Source: AV40 sp038230255
GTDB taxonomy: Bacteria > Verrucomicrobiota > Verrucomicrobiia > Chthoniobacterales > UBA10450
NCBI GenBank assembly: GCA_038230255.1
Contig: JBBRNP010000002.1
Coordinates: forward strand, 62,001 to 126,000
Direction: 5' to 3'
DNA length: 64,000 bases
A program made the position numbers and the translations under genes. This document shows positions 35,268 to 43,645 of this stretch, in pieces; position 1 is the first letter of the stretch; the number at the start of each line of letters is the position of its first letter. The notes under the pieces were generated by a model. It ran no database searches, was not told the DNA's origin, and saw nothing but the letters and a program-made list of their open reading frames with translations.

Positions 35268-36167
35268 TTATTGTCGCGCAGCCGACCGATAGACGAGCAG
35301 CGCGGCGGCGATGTCTTCCACCGCCATGCCTAACGACTTGAAAATTGTCGTTTCATTTGCGCGAATGTCGATCGTCCCGGCGAATGCTTCACCGAGCTCC
35401 GCATGGATTTTTGCGCGGGAAAGAATCACGTCACCGGATTCTTTCATCGCGGCTTCACGCGAATCGACGAACACGACGTTGCGCATCGCGTCGTCGTCGA
35501 GCTCGCGCCAATCGGGTCGACATGCGCCGACCGCGTTCACGTGACAACCGGGCTTCAACCATTGGCCCTGCAAGATCGACATCTTCGAACTTGTTACGGT
35601 CACGACGACATCTGCGTCGCGGACTGCGTCTTCAGCTGACATTGCTTTCGCGTCGATCTCTTTCGCGAATTGTTCTGCGTGCGATTCGTTCGGACTCCAG
35701 ACCCGAATCTCCTCAAAATGTCTGACCAAACGCAACGCCTCCACGTGACTGCGCGCTTGCACGCCGCTGCCAAGGATGGCGAGCACTTTCGCATCCTTTG
35801 GCGCGAGAAGTTTTGTCGCCGCTGCCGAAACTGCCGCCGTTCGCATTTCGGTAATCAATCTTCCATCAATCACCGCCAGCGGTGCGCCGGTTTTGGGATC
35901 GTTCAGAAGAATTGTCGCCATGTGCGTCGGCAAATCCTTCTCAGCGTTTGGCGGGTAGAACGTTACGATTTTCTGACCGAGTCCTTCCGGAGTTAGCGCC
36001 GGCATCATTCCGTAAAATCCGCCCGGCGGGTCGACGGCGATTACTTGTCGGACTGGTTGCGTCACTTGTCCGGCCGAGAACTCGATCAGCGCCTTTTCCA
36101 TCCCCGGAATCAAGTCAGCCATTCGCAAATGCTTGCGGACTTCGTTCTCCTCCAGAAACAGCATCAT
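35268..36167 (-). CDS. Ornithine cyclodeaminase/mu-crystallin family protein
   Basis: 299 residues. The NAD(P)-binding Rossmann segment is VLAILGSGVQARSHVEAL. The substrate region includes IDGRLITEMRTAAVSAAATK, and the tail is KSLGMAVEDIAAALLVY, typical of the family. Members catalyse ornithine cyclodeamination, alanine dehydrogenation or ketimine reduction; the exact reaction is not decided by sequence. A start at ATG 36167 is used; upstream in-frame codons to 36200 add a basic leader with no family match. It is convergent with the STAS-like gene. Confidence 0.86.
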   Translation of the reverse strand: MMLFLEENEVRKHLRMADLIPGMEKALIEFSAGQVTQPVRQVIAVDPPGGFYGMMPALTPEGLGQKIVTFYPPNAEKDLPTHMATILLNDPKTGAPLAVIDGRLITEMRTAAVSAAATKLLAPKDAKVLAILGSGVQARSHVEALRLVRHFEEIRVWSPNESHAEQFAKEIDAKAMSAEDAVRDADVVVTVTSSKMSILQGQWLKPGCHVNAVGACRPDWRELDDDAMRNVVFVDSREAAMKESGDVILSRAKIHAELGEAFAGTIDIRANETTIFKSLGMAVEDIAAALLVYRSAARQ

Positions 36168-36296
36168 GGGTGATCTTTTACCGCGGATCACGCGGTTCAA
36201 GACAGATTTTAAATGAAACCGGGTGGCGATTTATTCGAATCGAGGAACAAGATTAGCTTTACACGCAGCCAAAATTAGAGGAATCGGAGAATACAA

Positions 36297-36707
36297 ATGG
36301 CGATGTTTTCAACTCGAAGGCCTGAACCCGCAGAACCGGCAACACCAACAAGATCGGAGCCGTCCAACGGTGCACCCGTGTCGGCCCAGTCCGGCGGTCT
36401 TCTTTCGCGAGGAGTCTCGATCGTTGGCTCGGTCAAATTCAACGACAAGCTCGTGATCGATGGCGAAGTGAAAGGCGATATCAATTCGACTGGAACGCTT
36501 ACAATTGGCGAGCACGCGTCCATTCATGGCGAAGTAAGATCGAAATCGGTGACAGTGCAGGGGACGGTCGACGGAAACATTTTCGCGACCGAACGCTGCG
36601 AACTTCAGGCCGGTTGCACCTTGCGCGGCGACATCGAAGCGCCTCGGCTGGTGGTTGATGAGAACGCGACGTTTCTTGGTAGCGCGAAAGTCGGCACGCC
36701 GAAGTAA
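36297..36707 (+). CDS. Bactofilin
   Basis: 136 residues. A Pro/Ser-rich N-terminal tail (residues 1-35) precedes the DUF583 beta-helix core: GVSIVGSVKFNDKLVIDGEV, GDINSTGTLTIGEHASIHGE, VQGTVDGNIFATERCELQ and LRGDIEAPRLVVDENATFLG. Bactofilins polymerise without nucleotide into filaments that organise cell shape, stalks or wall enzymes. A GGAG ribosome site lies 9 bp before the ATG. No M23 peptidase partner is adjacent; one is ~8 kb away. Confidence 0.93.
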   Translation: MAMFSTRRPEPAEPATPTRSEPSNGAPVSAQSGGLLSRGVSIVGSVKFNDKLVIDGEVKGDINSTGTLTIGEHASIHGEVRSKSVTVQGTVDGNIFATERCELQAGCTLRGDIEAPRLVVDENATFLGSAKVGTPK

Positions 36708-36716
36708 TCCCGCCCC

Positions 36717-36926
36717 TTAAGCCGCCGGATCGTCCAACTCGTCGAGCAATTGCTTTTTCAAATTGCGTCGTGCTGCCTTCTTGATCGCGCGGCGTTCGGC
36801 CGCGACCGCTTGTTTCTCGGCACGGCGCTGATTTCGCGTACGCTGGTCGATCTCGCTGGGTAAATGCGAAATCTTAGGCCGCTTTGCGCCCACTTTACGC
36901 TCGTTCGGCTTTGCGTACGGCTCCAT
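36717..36926 (-). CDS. Small basic hypothetical protein
   Basis: 69 residues from ATG 36926 (MEPYAKPNERKVGAKRPK). It is rich in Lys, Arg and Ala with a predicted long helix (QRRAEKQAVAAERRAIKKAA) and an acidic end (LLDELDDPAA). No family is recognised; nucleic-acid or ribosome association is possible from charge alone. It ends 10 bp from the convergent bactofilin stop and is divergent from the dehydratase gene. Confidence 0.65.
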   Translation of the reverse strand: MEPYAKPNERKVGAKRPKISHLPSEIDQRTRNQRRAEKQAVAAERRAIKKAARRNLKKQLLDELDDPAA

Positions 36927-36951
36927 GACGGCGAATATAGCATCGCCAAAT

Positions 36952-37905
36952 ATGTCACTCGATCTCGATCGCATTCGCGCGGCGCACGAACGGATCCGTC
37001 CCTACGTTACGCGGACGCCGGTGCTGACGAGTTCGGGCTTGGATGAGGCGAGCGGTGCCTCGCTCTTTTTCAAATGCGAAAATTTTCAAAAGATCGGCGC
37101 GTTCAAGGCGCGCGGCGCGACCAACGCCGTTTTCGCGCTCGATGATGCGATTGCGAAGCGCGGGGTGGCAACGCATTCATCAGGAAATCATGGAACGGCA
37201 CTCGCGCGCGCGGCAAAACTGAAAAAAATTCCGGCGCACATCGTGATGCCGGAAAACTCGACCAAAGTAAAAGTGCGCGCGGTTGAAAGTTACGGCGCCC
37301 ATGTGGTTTTTTGCGAGCCAACGCAAACAACGCGGGAAGCGGCCTGCGCGGACGTGATCGCGAAGACGGGCGCGACCTTGATTCATTCTTTCGAGAACGA
37401 GGACGTGATGGCGGGGCAGGGGACGGCAGCGATCGAGCTCCTCGACGAGGTAGATGTCGATCTTGTGATGTGTCCAATCGGCGGCGGCGGTTTGCTTTGT
37501 GGCATAGCGGTCGCGGCGAAGTCGATGCGGCCGAAGATCAAAGTGATCGCGGTCGAACCGGCCAATGCCGATGACGCCGCACAATCTTTCCAAGCCAGGA
37601 AAAGAATGGTGACCGAAAAGAAATTCACGATCGCTGATGGATTGCGGACAAACGTCGGTGAGCGGAATTTTCCGATTATTCAGCGTTACGTCGATAACAT
37701 CGTAACCGTCAGCGAAGATGCGATCGTGACGGCGATGCGGACAATTTGGGAGACGATGAAAATTATTATCGAACCATCAGCCGCCGTTTCCTACGCGGCG
37801 ATTGTCGACCGTAAGATGGACATCTCCGGCAAGCGCGTCGGCATCATCCTCACCGGCGGCAACGTCGATCTGGATGCCCTGCCATGGATGCGGAGCAATT
37901 CTTAA
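36952..37905 (+). CDS. Threonine/serine dehydratase or serine racemase-like PLP enzyme
   Basis: 317 residues, fold type II PLP enzyme. The cofactor lysine is Lys52 in KIGAFKARGA, with THSSGNHGTALARAAKL (phosphate/substrate loop), the glycine-rich PLP-phosphate loop PIGGGGLLCG, and TGGNVDL at the end. Length without a C-terminal ACT regulatory domain fits catabolic threonine dehydratase or serine racemase rather than IlvA. ATG 36952 is chosen; an upstream ATG at 36925 would overlap the divergent small gene. Confidence 0.88.
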   Translation: MSLDLDRIRAAHERIRPYVTRTPVLTSSGLDEASGASLFFKCENFQKIGAFKARGATNAVFALDDAIAKRGVATHSSGNHGTALARAAKLKKIPAHIVMPENSTKVKVRAVESYGAHVVFCEPTQTTREAACADVIAKTGATLIHSFENEDVMAGQGTAAIELLDEVDVDLVMCPIGGGGLLCGIAVAAKSMRPKIKVIAVEPANADDAAQSFQARKRMVTEKKFTIADGLRTNVGERNFPIIQRYVDNIVTVSEDAIVTAMRTIWETMKIIIEPSAAVSYAAIVDRKMDISGKRVGIILTGGNVDLDALPWMRSNS

Positions 37906-37933
37906 CCGCGAATTACGCGAATGAACGGAACCT

Positions 37934-38018
37934 CATCCGCTAAAAACGCCAAAGGCCGCCAAAGCTTAGTTTAACGATCGTTCTTTTTTTTTGGTGTCGT
38001 TTCGCGTGTTTGGCGGAT
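37934..38018. repeat. Palindromic element with CCGCYAAACACGC arms, copy 2
   Basis: Left arm ATCCGCTAAAAACGCC (37934) and right arm CGCGTGTTTGGCGGAT (ending 38018) are inverted copies related to those at 13894-13986. The centre has a T-rich stretch. It fills the gap between the convergent dehydratase gene and the exported protein gene, where it could also serve as a terminator. Confidence 0.75.
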
Positions 38019-38054
38019 CGTCTGACTGCTGACTTATAACCGCTGATCTCTGGG

Positions 38055-38537
38055 TTATTTGAGCGTGATCTCGCGCATCGTCTTCGTGCCGAGAATTTCG
38101 CGGACGTCGAGACGTTTCACCGCCATTTGCGTGCGCTGTTCTTCCGATCCCATCACTTTTGCAACAATCGGGTCCATTTTCTCGCGCAAGGTATCGAACG
38201 CCGCCCAGTTCGGGTATTCCACCAGGATCAGGATATTGAAGTCGTGCGGATTGGAGGCGTCACCCATCAGGATTTTGTAATCGAGGATCGTTTTCTGTTT
38301 TTTTTCTTCATCATAAACCGGCTTCACCGTTCCGGTGATCTGCTTGATGTATTCATCGGCCAGTCCGGTCTTGGTCTTGATCATGGTCAGCGTCCAAACG
38401 GAACCTTCATTGTAAGGTGCGCTGCTTCCGGCCGTAGGTTTAGCGGTTGTCGATGCGGGCGTAGCGGAGGTCTGCGCCAGAGCGGAGCCGGTCAGAGCGC
38501 ACGTCAATGCGGCAATACCAAAGATTTTCGTTTTCAT
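38055..38537 (-). CDS. Hypothetical exported protein
   Basis: 160 residues with a signal peptide (MKTKIFGIAALTCALTGSAL, cleavage after ALA). A Ser/Thr/Pro linker precedes a compact domain with GSVWTLTMIKTKTGLADEYI, DYKILMGDASNPHDFNILIL and YPNWAAFDTLREKMDPI. The alternating strand-helix pattern is like a dimeric alpha/beta-barrel (EthD/NIPSNAP-like) domain, but this is only a resemblance. It is divergent from the exported oxidoreductase gene, with about 77 bp between starts. Confidence 0.72.
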   Translation of the reverse strand: MKTKIFGIAALTCALTGSALAQTSATPASTTAKPTAGSSAPYNEGSVWTLTMIKTKTGLADEYIKQITGTVKPVYDEEKKQKTILDYKILMGDASNPHDFNILILVEYPNWAAFDTLREKMDPIVAKVMGSEEQRTQMAVKRLDVREILGTKTMREITLK

Positions 38538-38614
38538 GGCCGCGGAGCTTGAAGAATTCTCGACAGAATGAACAGGATTTAATTGAGTTTCAGAAGCTTG
38601 GGATTTTCAACTTT

Positions 38615-39631
38615 ATGAAGAGCATCTTTTTTTCCGCGACTGTAACGATTTTCATCAATTCCGCGCTCGCGCAAACAAACGCGCCGGTGATGAAGGCGGT
38701 TGTTCTGAACGAGTACGGCGGCCGGGAAGTTTTGAAATATCAGGACGTGCCGAGACCCGAGCCGAAGGAGGATGAAATCCTCGTTCATGTGATGGCCGCC
38801 GCCATCAATCCGGTGGACACGTATGTGCGTCAGGGGATGTTCGGAAAGCGCGCAATCGGCAACGGCTCGACGATCCTTGGTTACGACATTGCCGGCGTGG
38901 TCGAGAAAACCGGCGCCAACGCGAAGAAGTTCAAAAAGGGCGATGCGGTTTATTGCTATTTGTCGGTTATGCGCGGCGGTGGTTATGCCGAATTCGCGAT
39001 CGCGAAAGAATCCGAGACCGCGCTCAAGCCGAAGAATATTAATTTCGTGGAAGCGGCCGCGGTTCCGCTGGCTGCGACGACCGCTTGGCAGGCGTTGATT
39101 GATTCGGCCAAGATCGACAAAGGCCAAACCGTTTTGATCCATGGCGGTTCGGGCGGGGTCGGAAGTTTCGCCATTCAAATTGCGAAGGCGCGTGGCGCGA
39201 AGGTCATCGCAACAGCATCGACCGCGCACCAGCAATTGCTGAAGCAACTCGGTGTCGATCAGGCAATCGATTACACGACCACAAAATTCGAAGACATAGT
39301 GAAGGATGCCGATGTTGTGCTCAATTGCGTCCGCGCGGACGCGCTCAGTCGCTCCTACGGGGTGGTGAAGAAAGGCGGCGACATCGTTTCAATCACCGAC
39401 GAACCTGATCAAACCGAATGCGCCAAGCATGGCCTGCGCTGTTCGCGACTTGGCGCGCATCCCGACGCCAAAGTGCTGGAGGAGCTCACGAAATTAATCG
39501 AGGCGCAGAAAATCAGGCCGATCGTGTCTCAGACTTTTCCATTAGCGGAAACGGTTAAAGCACACGAGCAGATCGAGACTCATCACACGCTTGGGAAAAT
39601 TGTGCTGAAGGTGGCGGAAGAACCGAAGTGA
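38615..39631 (+). CDS. MDR-superfamily NADP-dependent oxidoreductase with signal peptide
   Basis: 338 residues. The medium-chain dehydrogenase core (MKAVVLNEYGGREVLKYQDV, VMAAAINPVDTYVRQGMFG, the cofactor loop LIHGGSGGVGSFAIQIAKA) matches quinone-oxidoreductase-type enzymes lacking zinc. Unusually, ATG 38615 adds a good signal peptide (MKSIFFSATVTIFINSALAQ) before the normal family start at 38690. If real, the enzyme would be exported. Translation from the internal ATG would give a cytosolic form. The stop TGA shares a base with the next ATG. Confidence 0.84.
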   Translation: MKSIFFSATVTIFINSALAQTNAPVMKAVVLNEYGGREVLKYQDVPRPEPKEDEILVHVMAAAINPVDTYVRQGMFGKRAIGNGSTILGYDIAGVVEKTGANAKKFKKGDAVYCYLSVMRGGGYAEFAIAKESETALKPKNINFVEAAAVPLAATTAWQALIDSAKIDKGQTVLIHGGSGGVGSFAIQIAKARGAKVIATASTAHQQLLKQLGVDQAIDYTTTKFEDIVKDADVVLNCVRADALSRSYGVVKKGGDIVSITDEPDQTECAKHGLRCSRLGAHPDAKVLEELTKLIEAQKIRPIVSQTFPLAETVKAHEQIETHHTLGKIVLKVAEEPK

Positions 39632-40140
39632 TGAATTGGGAAGCGATCAACGCCGTTGCCCAGCTGATCAGTTCAATCGGGGTGGTGGCGTCACTTTGGT
39701 ATCTGGCCGTTCAAGTGCATCGGAACACACGAGTGACCAGACTTTCCGCGCAGGACGCGGCCTCTACCGCGTTACGCGATGTGACCCGCCCGTTTGCCGA
39801 GAACGCAGAGAGCGGCCGGATCTGGCGAATCGGGTTGGAAAATCTGGAAACGCTTTCACCTGACGACAAGGCGCGCTTTTTCCATTTCGCGTTCCAATTT
39901 CTGAAAGCGATGGAGACGATTCATTTCCACTACATTTATGGATTGATGGATGAATCGATCTGGCGCGGGTGGGGTAATCTTTACAAACATTATCTCGCGT
40001 CGCCCGGCATCCTGTTTTACTGGAACCTGCGTCACGATCTTTTCTCGGAACGCTTCCAGGAATTTGTGGCCGAGCTTGATCGACCGGCGCAACGCCTGAC
40101 AGTTGCTAATTTACTCGGCCAAGAAAAAGGCGAGAGCTAG
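39631..40140 (+). CDS. Hypothetical protein with N-terminal membrane helix
   Basis: 169 residues. One hydrophobic helix near the N-terminus (AINAVAQLISSIGVVASLWY) is followed by a helical soluble domain with conserved-looking aromatic residues (ARFFHFAFQFLKAMETIHFH and WRGWGNLYKHYLASPGILFY). I recall similar uncharacterised proteins in soil bacteria but cannot name a family with certainty. It starts on the last base of the preceding stop (TGATG), so it is co-translated with the oxidoreductase. Confidence 0.7.
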   Translation: MNWEAINAVAQLISSIGVVASLWYLAVQVHRNTRVTRLSAQDAASTALRDVTRPFAENAESGRIWRIGLENLETLSPDDKARFFHFAFQFLKAMETIHFHYIYGLMDESIWRGWGNLYKHYLASPGILFYWNLRHDLFSERFQEFVAELDRPAQRLTVANLLGQEKGES

Positions 40141-40147
40141 AAGCGCC

Positions 40148-40447
40148 TTAGTGCGCGAACCCCGGCAAACGTTTTGGGGCCGTTTTTGGTTTAACAGGTC
40201 TGCGCGATTTTAGAAAACCGGAGCCTCGAATCGCCGGCGTTTGAATTGCAATCTGCTTGCCGCCGACCTGAACGCTCACGCACGCATCGGCTGGATCTTT
40301 GCCTGGGAACAGCCGTTCCCAATCAGCTCGCGCTGCTTCGCACAAACGGCGATAACGAAAGTCCAAAGCGTGTCGCAAACCGGCAAGAATTTCCACTCTG
40401 GCTAACTCCCTTTGAAATGGCGGCTCTGCTCCGTTTTCCCTGCTCAT
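40148..40447 (-). CDS. Hypothetical protein
   Basis: 99 residues from ATG 40447 (MSRENGAEPPFQRELARVEI). The N-terminal half is helical with many Arg/Glu (LRHALDFRYRRLCEAARADW). The C-terminal half is basic and Pro-rich (KSRRPVKPKTAPKRLPGFAH). No family is recognised. An in-frame extension to 40627 would overlap the lipoprotein gene upstream and reads as shadow sequence, so the short form is preferred. The stop is 8 bp from the convergent gene end. Confidence 0.55.
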   Translation of the reverse strand: MSRENGAEPPFQRELARVEILAGLRHALDFRYRRLCEAARADWERLFPGKDPADACVSVQVGGKQIAIQTPAIRGSGFLKSRRPVKPKTAPKRLPGFAH

Positions 40448-40479
40448 TGGGCCAATTTTGAGCAGGAAGCAGGCCCAAT

Positions 40480-40884
40480 TCAGAACTCGGCGGGAATGTC
40501 CTGGTCGCGAAATCGATGTTTCGCTCGGGAAAAATTGCCGACGTGCGTGATTGTCCCAGCGCGAAAGACGTAACCGCGCAGCCTCTGCGGGTTTCGTTTG
40601 CTTACGAAAATACCGCCCTCCCGCCAAAATGAACCGCCGCCGTAGCGCTCGGCGATTTTTCTAGGCGCACGGTAGTAGTAACCGATTTTATCAACCGCGT
40701 TCAAAGTATAGACGCCGGCGGGGAAATGCAGTGTCGCGGCACGCAATTCGGAATAGACCTCGAGATAACGCAGCGAGATCGGTCCTTCACTTGGAGTGAC
40801 GAGTCTCGGGTGGCTGCTGCCAGCGCACGCGGAAAGCAGGATTGAAAGTAGAAAGGCGAAATTAGAAAGTAGAAAACGATTCAT
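40480..40884 (-). CDS. Hypothetical lipoprotein
   Basis: 134 residues from ATG 40884. A lipoprotein signal peptide ends in the lipobox LLSAC (MNRFLLSNFAFLLSILLSAC). The mature part contains LRAATLHFPAGVYTLNAVDK, IGYYYRAPRKIAERYGGGSF and REGGIFVSKRNPQRLRGYVF, suggesting a small beta-rich domain. The function is unknown. It lies upstream of the 99-residue gene on the same strand. Confidence 0.74.
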   Translation of the reverse strand: MNRFLLSNFAFLLSILLSACAGSSHPRLVTPSEGPISLRYLEVYSELRAATLHFPAGVYTLNAVDKIGYYYRAPRKIAERYGGGSFWREGGIFVSKRNPQRLRGYVFRAGTITHVGNFSRAKHRFRDQDIPAEF

Positions 40885-40936
40885 GATGCGTCGAAGATCG
40901 AACACCGTAACTTTTCTACTTCCTCCTTTCTAATTT

Positions 40937-42712
40937 TTACTTTTCTGCCGTCGCTTTCTTGATCGATGAATCGTCGTCGAGCAAAATCCATTCGATGACC
41001 GAAAGCGGCAGGCTGCCGCTCTTAATCAGATCGTCGTGAAACTGGCCGAGCTGGAAATTGTCGCCTTGTCGATCTTTGTAGCGGCCGAGCAGGTTCATGA
41101 TCTGCCATTTGCCGATGATGTAGCTGATTTTCTGATGGGGACTTGATGCGGCGCCGGCGGCTTCGCCTTCGGCCGCTTCGCGATCGAGTCCGCCCGCGTC
41201 CACAAAATACTTTACCGCTTGCTCGAAGGTCCATTTGCCGGTGTGAAGATTGACGTCGACCCCGATTCGCGCGCCGCGGTAACGCGACAACCGCAAAATT
41301 TGTCCCTGCGCCGGCGAATTGGTTGGATACAAGCCCGTTCGCATCAACATTTCTTCGCCGTAAAGCGCCCAACCTTCCACGAAGACACCGTCGCCATGTT
41401 GCCGGCGAATCTCGTCACTCAGGTGATTGGCAATCGAGAGCTGCATAAAGTGGCCGGGGATTCCTTCATGGCCCAGAATCGGCCGCGGATCTTCGATCGC
41501 GGCGCGAATATAAAAATTCTTCGACTTCGGATCGTAAGTCGGAATGAAATAAAAACCGGCCGGGTCCTTGTCGTAAACGCCCGGCGGATTCATGAAACCG
41601 CCGGGACTGGTCGGCTTGAACGCTTCGGGCAACTGCCGAATCTCAAATCGACCGAGGTAATCCGGGATTGTGACGAGTTTGTGCTCCTTCAGAAAATTGA
41701 TCATCTCGGCCTCGCGACTTTCGTACGCTTTTAAAAACGACGCCTGATCGGGCGGAATGTTTGCGGCGCGTGATGGATCAGGATCAGCTAGCTTTGGATC
41801 CGGCAGAAGCGCCTCGAGCGCGCGGTAACGTCCATTTTCTACGCGCCCGATTGTCTCGACTTCGCGCGCATCGAGCGGCAAAAGCAAAACGTGCTTGAGA
41901 TAGTAGTTGTAGTTTGCCTCTCCCATGGGTGCGAAATCGACCATCATCGGCATTCGTTTCTCGAGCTCGTCGGCGAAACTGTGCGCGGCGGCAAGCGCGG
42001 CATCGCGCGCTTTGATTAATTCCTCATGCTCGTTCGGCGCAAGATCGACATCCAATGCCATCAGGCTCTCTTTTAGAAGCGGGTCGATCGAGCGCGCGGA
42101 GTCGATCGCGAGTTTGGCGTAGAGTTTTACCGGGCTCTGCAGATTCGCCAGGCCTTGCTTCAGCAATGCCGGCATCGCTTTGAGTCGAGCCGTCGCGGAG
42201 ATCGCCCGTTTTCGCGGCGTGTCGTATTCCTTTTTCAGCAGCGAAAAAATCGCATTGCTGCATTCACCGACATAAGTCTGCGGGTTCGTCCGCTCGAATT
42301 TCAGGACGCGATTTCCAAAATCGACACCCTCGAGTTGCGAGCGAAACAAAATGGCATCGATCTGCTCATCCTTCGGCCACGTGTCTGTCTTTATCGCGCG
42401 CACTTTGTCCAGCAACGCGCGGGCATGTTGTGCACGTTCGTTGATTTTTGCGGGGGAAAAATCTGTGAGCCGATCGTCCCAGGTGTGAAGACCCGCCTGA
42501 CTACTCGAGACCGGGTCGTTCTCGTTTCGCCAGTTGTAATAATCGTTCGCCATTTTGTGCAGCGCGGCTGCGCCCATGACGTGGTCCTGATTGGCGTTTG
42601 TGATTAATGTTTTGTTGGAGACGTCCGGTTGTCCGCGTGGCGTCGGTTGTGCATGTGCCGCGATCGCTGTGCTGATAAGAATTGCGCTGAGGAAAATTAA
42701 CGTTGCTTTCAC
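40937..42712 (-). CDS. Exported DUF885 family protein (putative metallopeptidase)
   Basis: 591 residues with a signal peptide (MKATLIFLSAILISTAIAAH). DUF885 proteins are large helical proteins. The segment GHEGIPGHFMQLSIA contains the HExxxH-like metal-binding motif of this family, and FVEGWALYGEEM supplies further conserved residues. Dipeptidyl carboxypeptidase-like activity is likely but not proven. The start is GTG 42712. No Shine-Dalgarno is visible; instead an AAGATCGACAT word (42714-42724) sits one base upstream of the start codon. Confidence 0.85.
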   Translation of the reverse strand: MKATLIFLSAILISTAIAAHAQPTPRGQPDVSNKTLITNANQDHVMGAAALHKMANDYYNWRNENDPVSSSQAGLHTWDDRLTDFSPAKINERAQHARALLDKVRAIKTDTWPKDEQIDAILFRSQLEGVDFGNRVLKFERTNPQTYVGECSNAIFSLLKKEYDTPRKRAISATARLKAMPALLKQGLANLQSPVKLYAKLAIDSARSIDPLLKESLMALDVDLAPNEHEELIKARDAALAAAHSFADELEKRMPMMVDFAPMGEANYNYYLKHVLLLPLDAREVETIGRVENGRYRALEALLPDPKLADPDPSRAANIPPDQASFLKAYESREAEMINFLKEHKLVTIPDYLGRFEIRQLPEAFKPTSPGGFMNPPGVYDKDPAGFYFIPTYDPKSKNFYIRAAIEDPRPILGHEGIPGHFMQLSIANHLSDEIRRQHGDGVFVEGWALYGEEMLMRTGLYPTNSPAQGQILRLSRYRGARIGVDVNLHTGKWTFEQAVKYFVDAGGLDREAAEGEAAGAASSPHQKISYIIGKWQIMNLLGRYKDRQGDNFQLGQFHDDLIKSGSLPLSVIEWILLDDDSSIKKATAEK

Positions 42713-42798
42713 GATGTCGATCTTACCGGCTCAGAATTGCGGCGAAAGTCGAAAACTGCGCCTTGTCGTGAAGGCGAATTCGGCTTAAGTGCGTTTCA

Positions 42799-42902
42799 GG
42801 CAATGGAGTTTGCCTTCTCCCGCGACCGCGGGAGAAAACCGCGCTGACCGTTTCAGAGCTGATAATTCCTGGATGCGCAGCAATGCGCGCAGGAGTTTTT
42901 TT
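42799..42902 (+). promoter_or_regulatory. Fluoride (crcB-motif) riboswitch with translational expression platform
   Basis: The aptamer begins with hairpin GGCAA-TGGAGT-TTGCC (42799-42814). Loop bases GGAGT (42805-42809) can pair with ATTCC (42865-42869) in the diagnostic pseudoknot. A 9-bp variable hairpin follows (42815-42836), then AACCGC, a short stem (CTGA/TCAG), and GCTGATAATTCCTGG, matching the crcB-motif 3' end. Downstream, CCTG (42868-42871) pairs with CAGG (42890-42893) around a GCGC/GCGC stem and hides the AGGAG ribosome site (42891-42895), which is 7 nt before the crcB ATG. Fluoride binding uses the same CC in the pseudoknot, so it should open the site and turn expression on. Confidence 0.92.
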
Positions 42903-43292
42903 ATGCTGAGTTATTTTTTCGTAGCGCTTGGAGGTGCCATCGGCACGGCGGCGCGCTTCTGGATCTCCGGCGTTGCCGCCGATCGGTTTGGAGAAACGTT
43001 TCCGTTCGGGACATTGGTCGTAAACGTAACCGGCTCCTTTGCGGTTGGAGCCTTCGCTGCTCTGGCCGATCCCGACGGACGCTGGCTGGTGAGTCCGTCA
43101 TTCCGCCAATTTTTTATGATCGGCGTCTGCGGTGGCTACACGACCTTCTCTTCATTCAGTTTGCAGACGCTCGCCCTTGCCCAACAGGGTGAATGGTTTC
43201 GGGCAGCGGCGAATTCAATTGCATCGGTGCTGTTATGTTTGGTTGCGGTCTGGCTTGGACACTTCACTCTTTCGCTGTTGAACAAAATCTAG
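42903..43292 (+). CDS. crcB: Fluoride ion channel CrcB/Fluc
   Basis: 129 residues with four transmembrane helices, the size of a Fluc subunit that works as a dual-topology dimer to export F-. Signatures are GGAIGTAARFWIS, GTLVVNVTGSFAVGAF and GVCGGYTTFSSFSLQTL, including the polar track residues Asn and the Phe pair. A fluoride riboswitch lies directly upstream and a DUF190 gene follows, the usual CrcB partner. ATG 42903 is set by AGGAG at 42891-42895. Confidence 0.95.
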   Translation: MLSYFFVALGGAIGTAARFWISGVAADRFGETFPFGTLVVNVTGSFAVGAFAALADPDGRWLVSPSFRQFFMIGVCGGYTTFSSFSLQTLALAQQGEWFRAAANSIASVLLCLVAVWLGHFTLSLLNKI

Positions 43293-43300
43293 GAGGCCCC

Positions 43301-43645
43301 ATGCAAATTCCCGAGGACGCGATGTTGTTGCGGATTTTTATCGGCGAGAGCGACAAGTGGGAGCATCAACCGCTCTATGAAGCCATTGTCATGAAAGCTC
43401 GCGAACGGCATCTCGCGGGAGCGACGGTTTTGCGCGGCCCAATGGGGTTCGGCGCCGCCAGCCGAATTCACACCGCAAAAATTCTTCGTTTATCGATGGA
43501 TTTGCCGATCGTGATTGAGATCGTCGATAGTGAGGAAAAATTGAATGCATTCCTTCCCGGATTGGAAGAGATGATTGGCGGAGGTCTTGTTACGCTGGAA
43601 AAAATCAAAGTGATTCATTATCGCCACCAGAAGTCGGATTCATGA
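43301..43645 (+). CDS. DUF190 family protein
   Basis: 114 residues of the DUF190 (COG1993) family, a small ferredoxin-like fold often encoded beside crcB. Motifs include MLLRIFIGESDKWEHQPLYE, HLAGATVLRGPMGFGAASRI and LPIVIEIVDSEEKL. A strong AGGAGG lies 4 bp before ATG 43301. The precise role in fluoride resistance is not established. The stop overlaps the next start (ATGA 43642-43645). Confidence 0.9.
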   Translation: MQIPEDAMLLRIFIGESDKWEHQPLYEAIVMKARERHLAGATVLRGPMGFGAASRIHTAKILRLSMDLPIVIEIVDSEEKLNAFLPGLEEMIGGGLVTLEKIKVIHYRHQKSDS

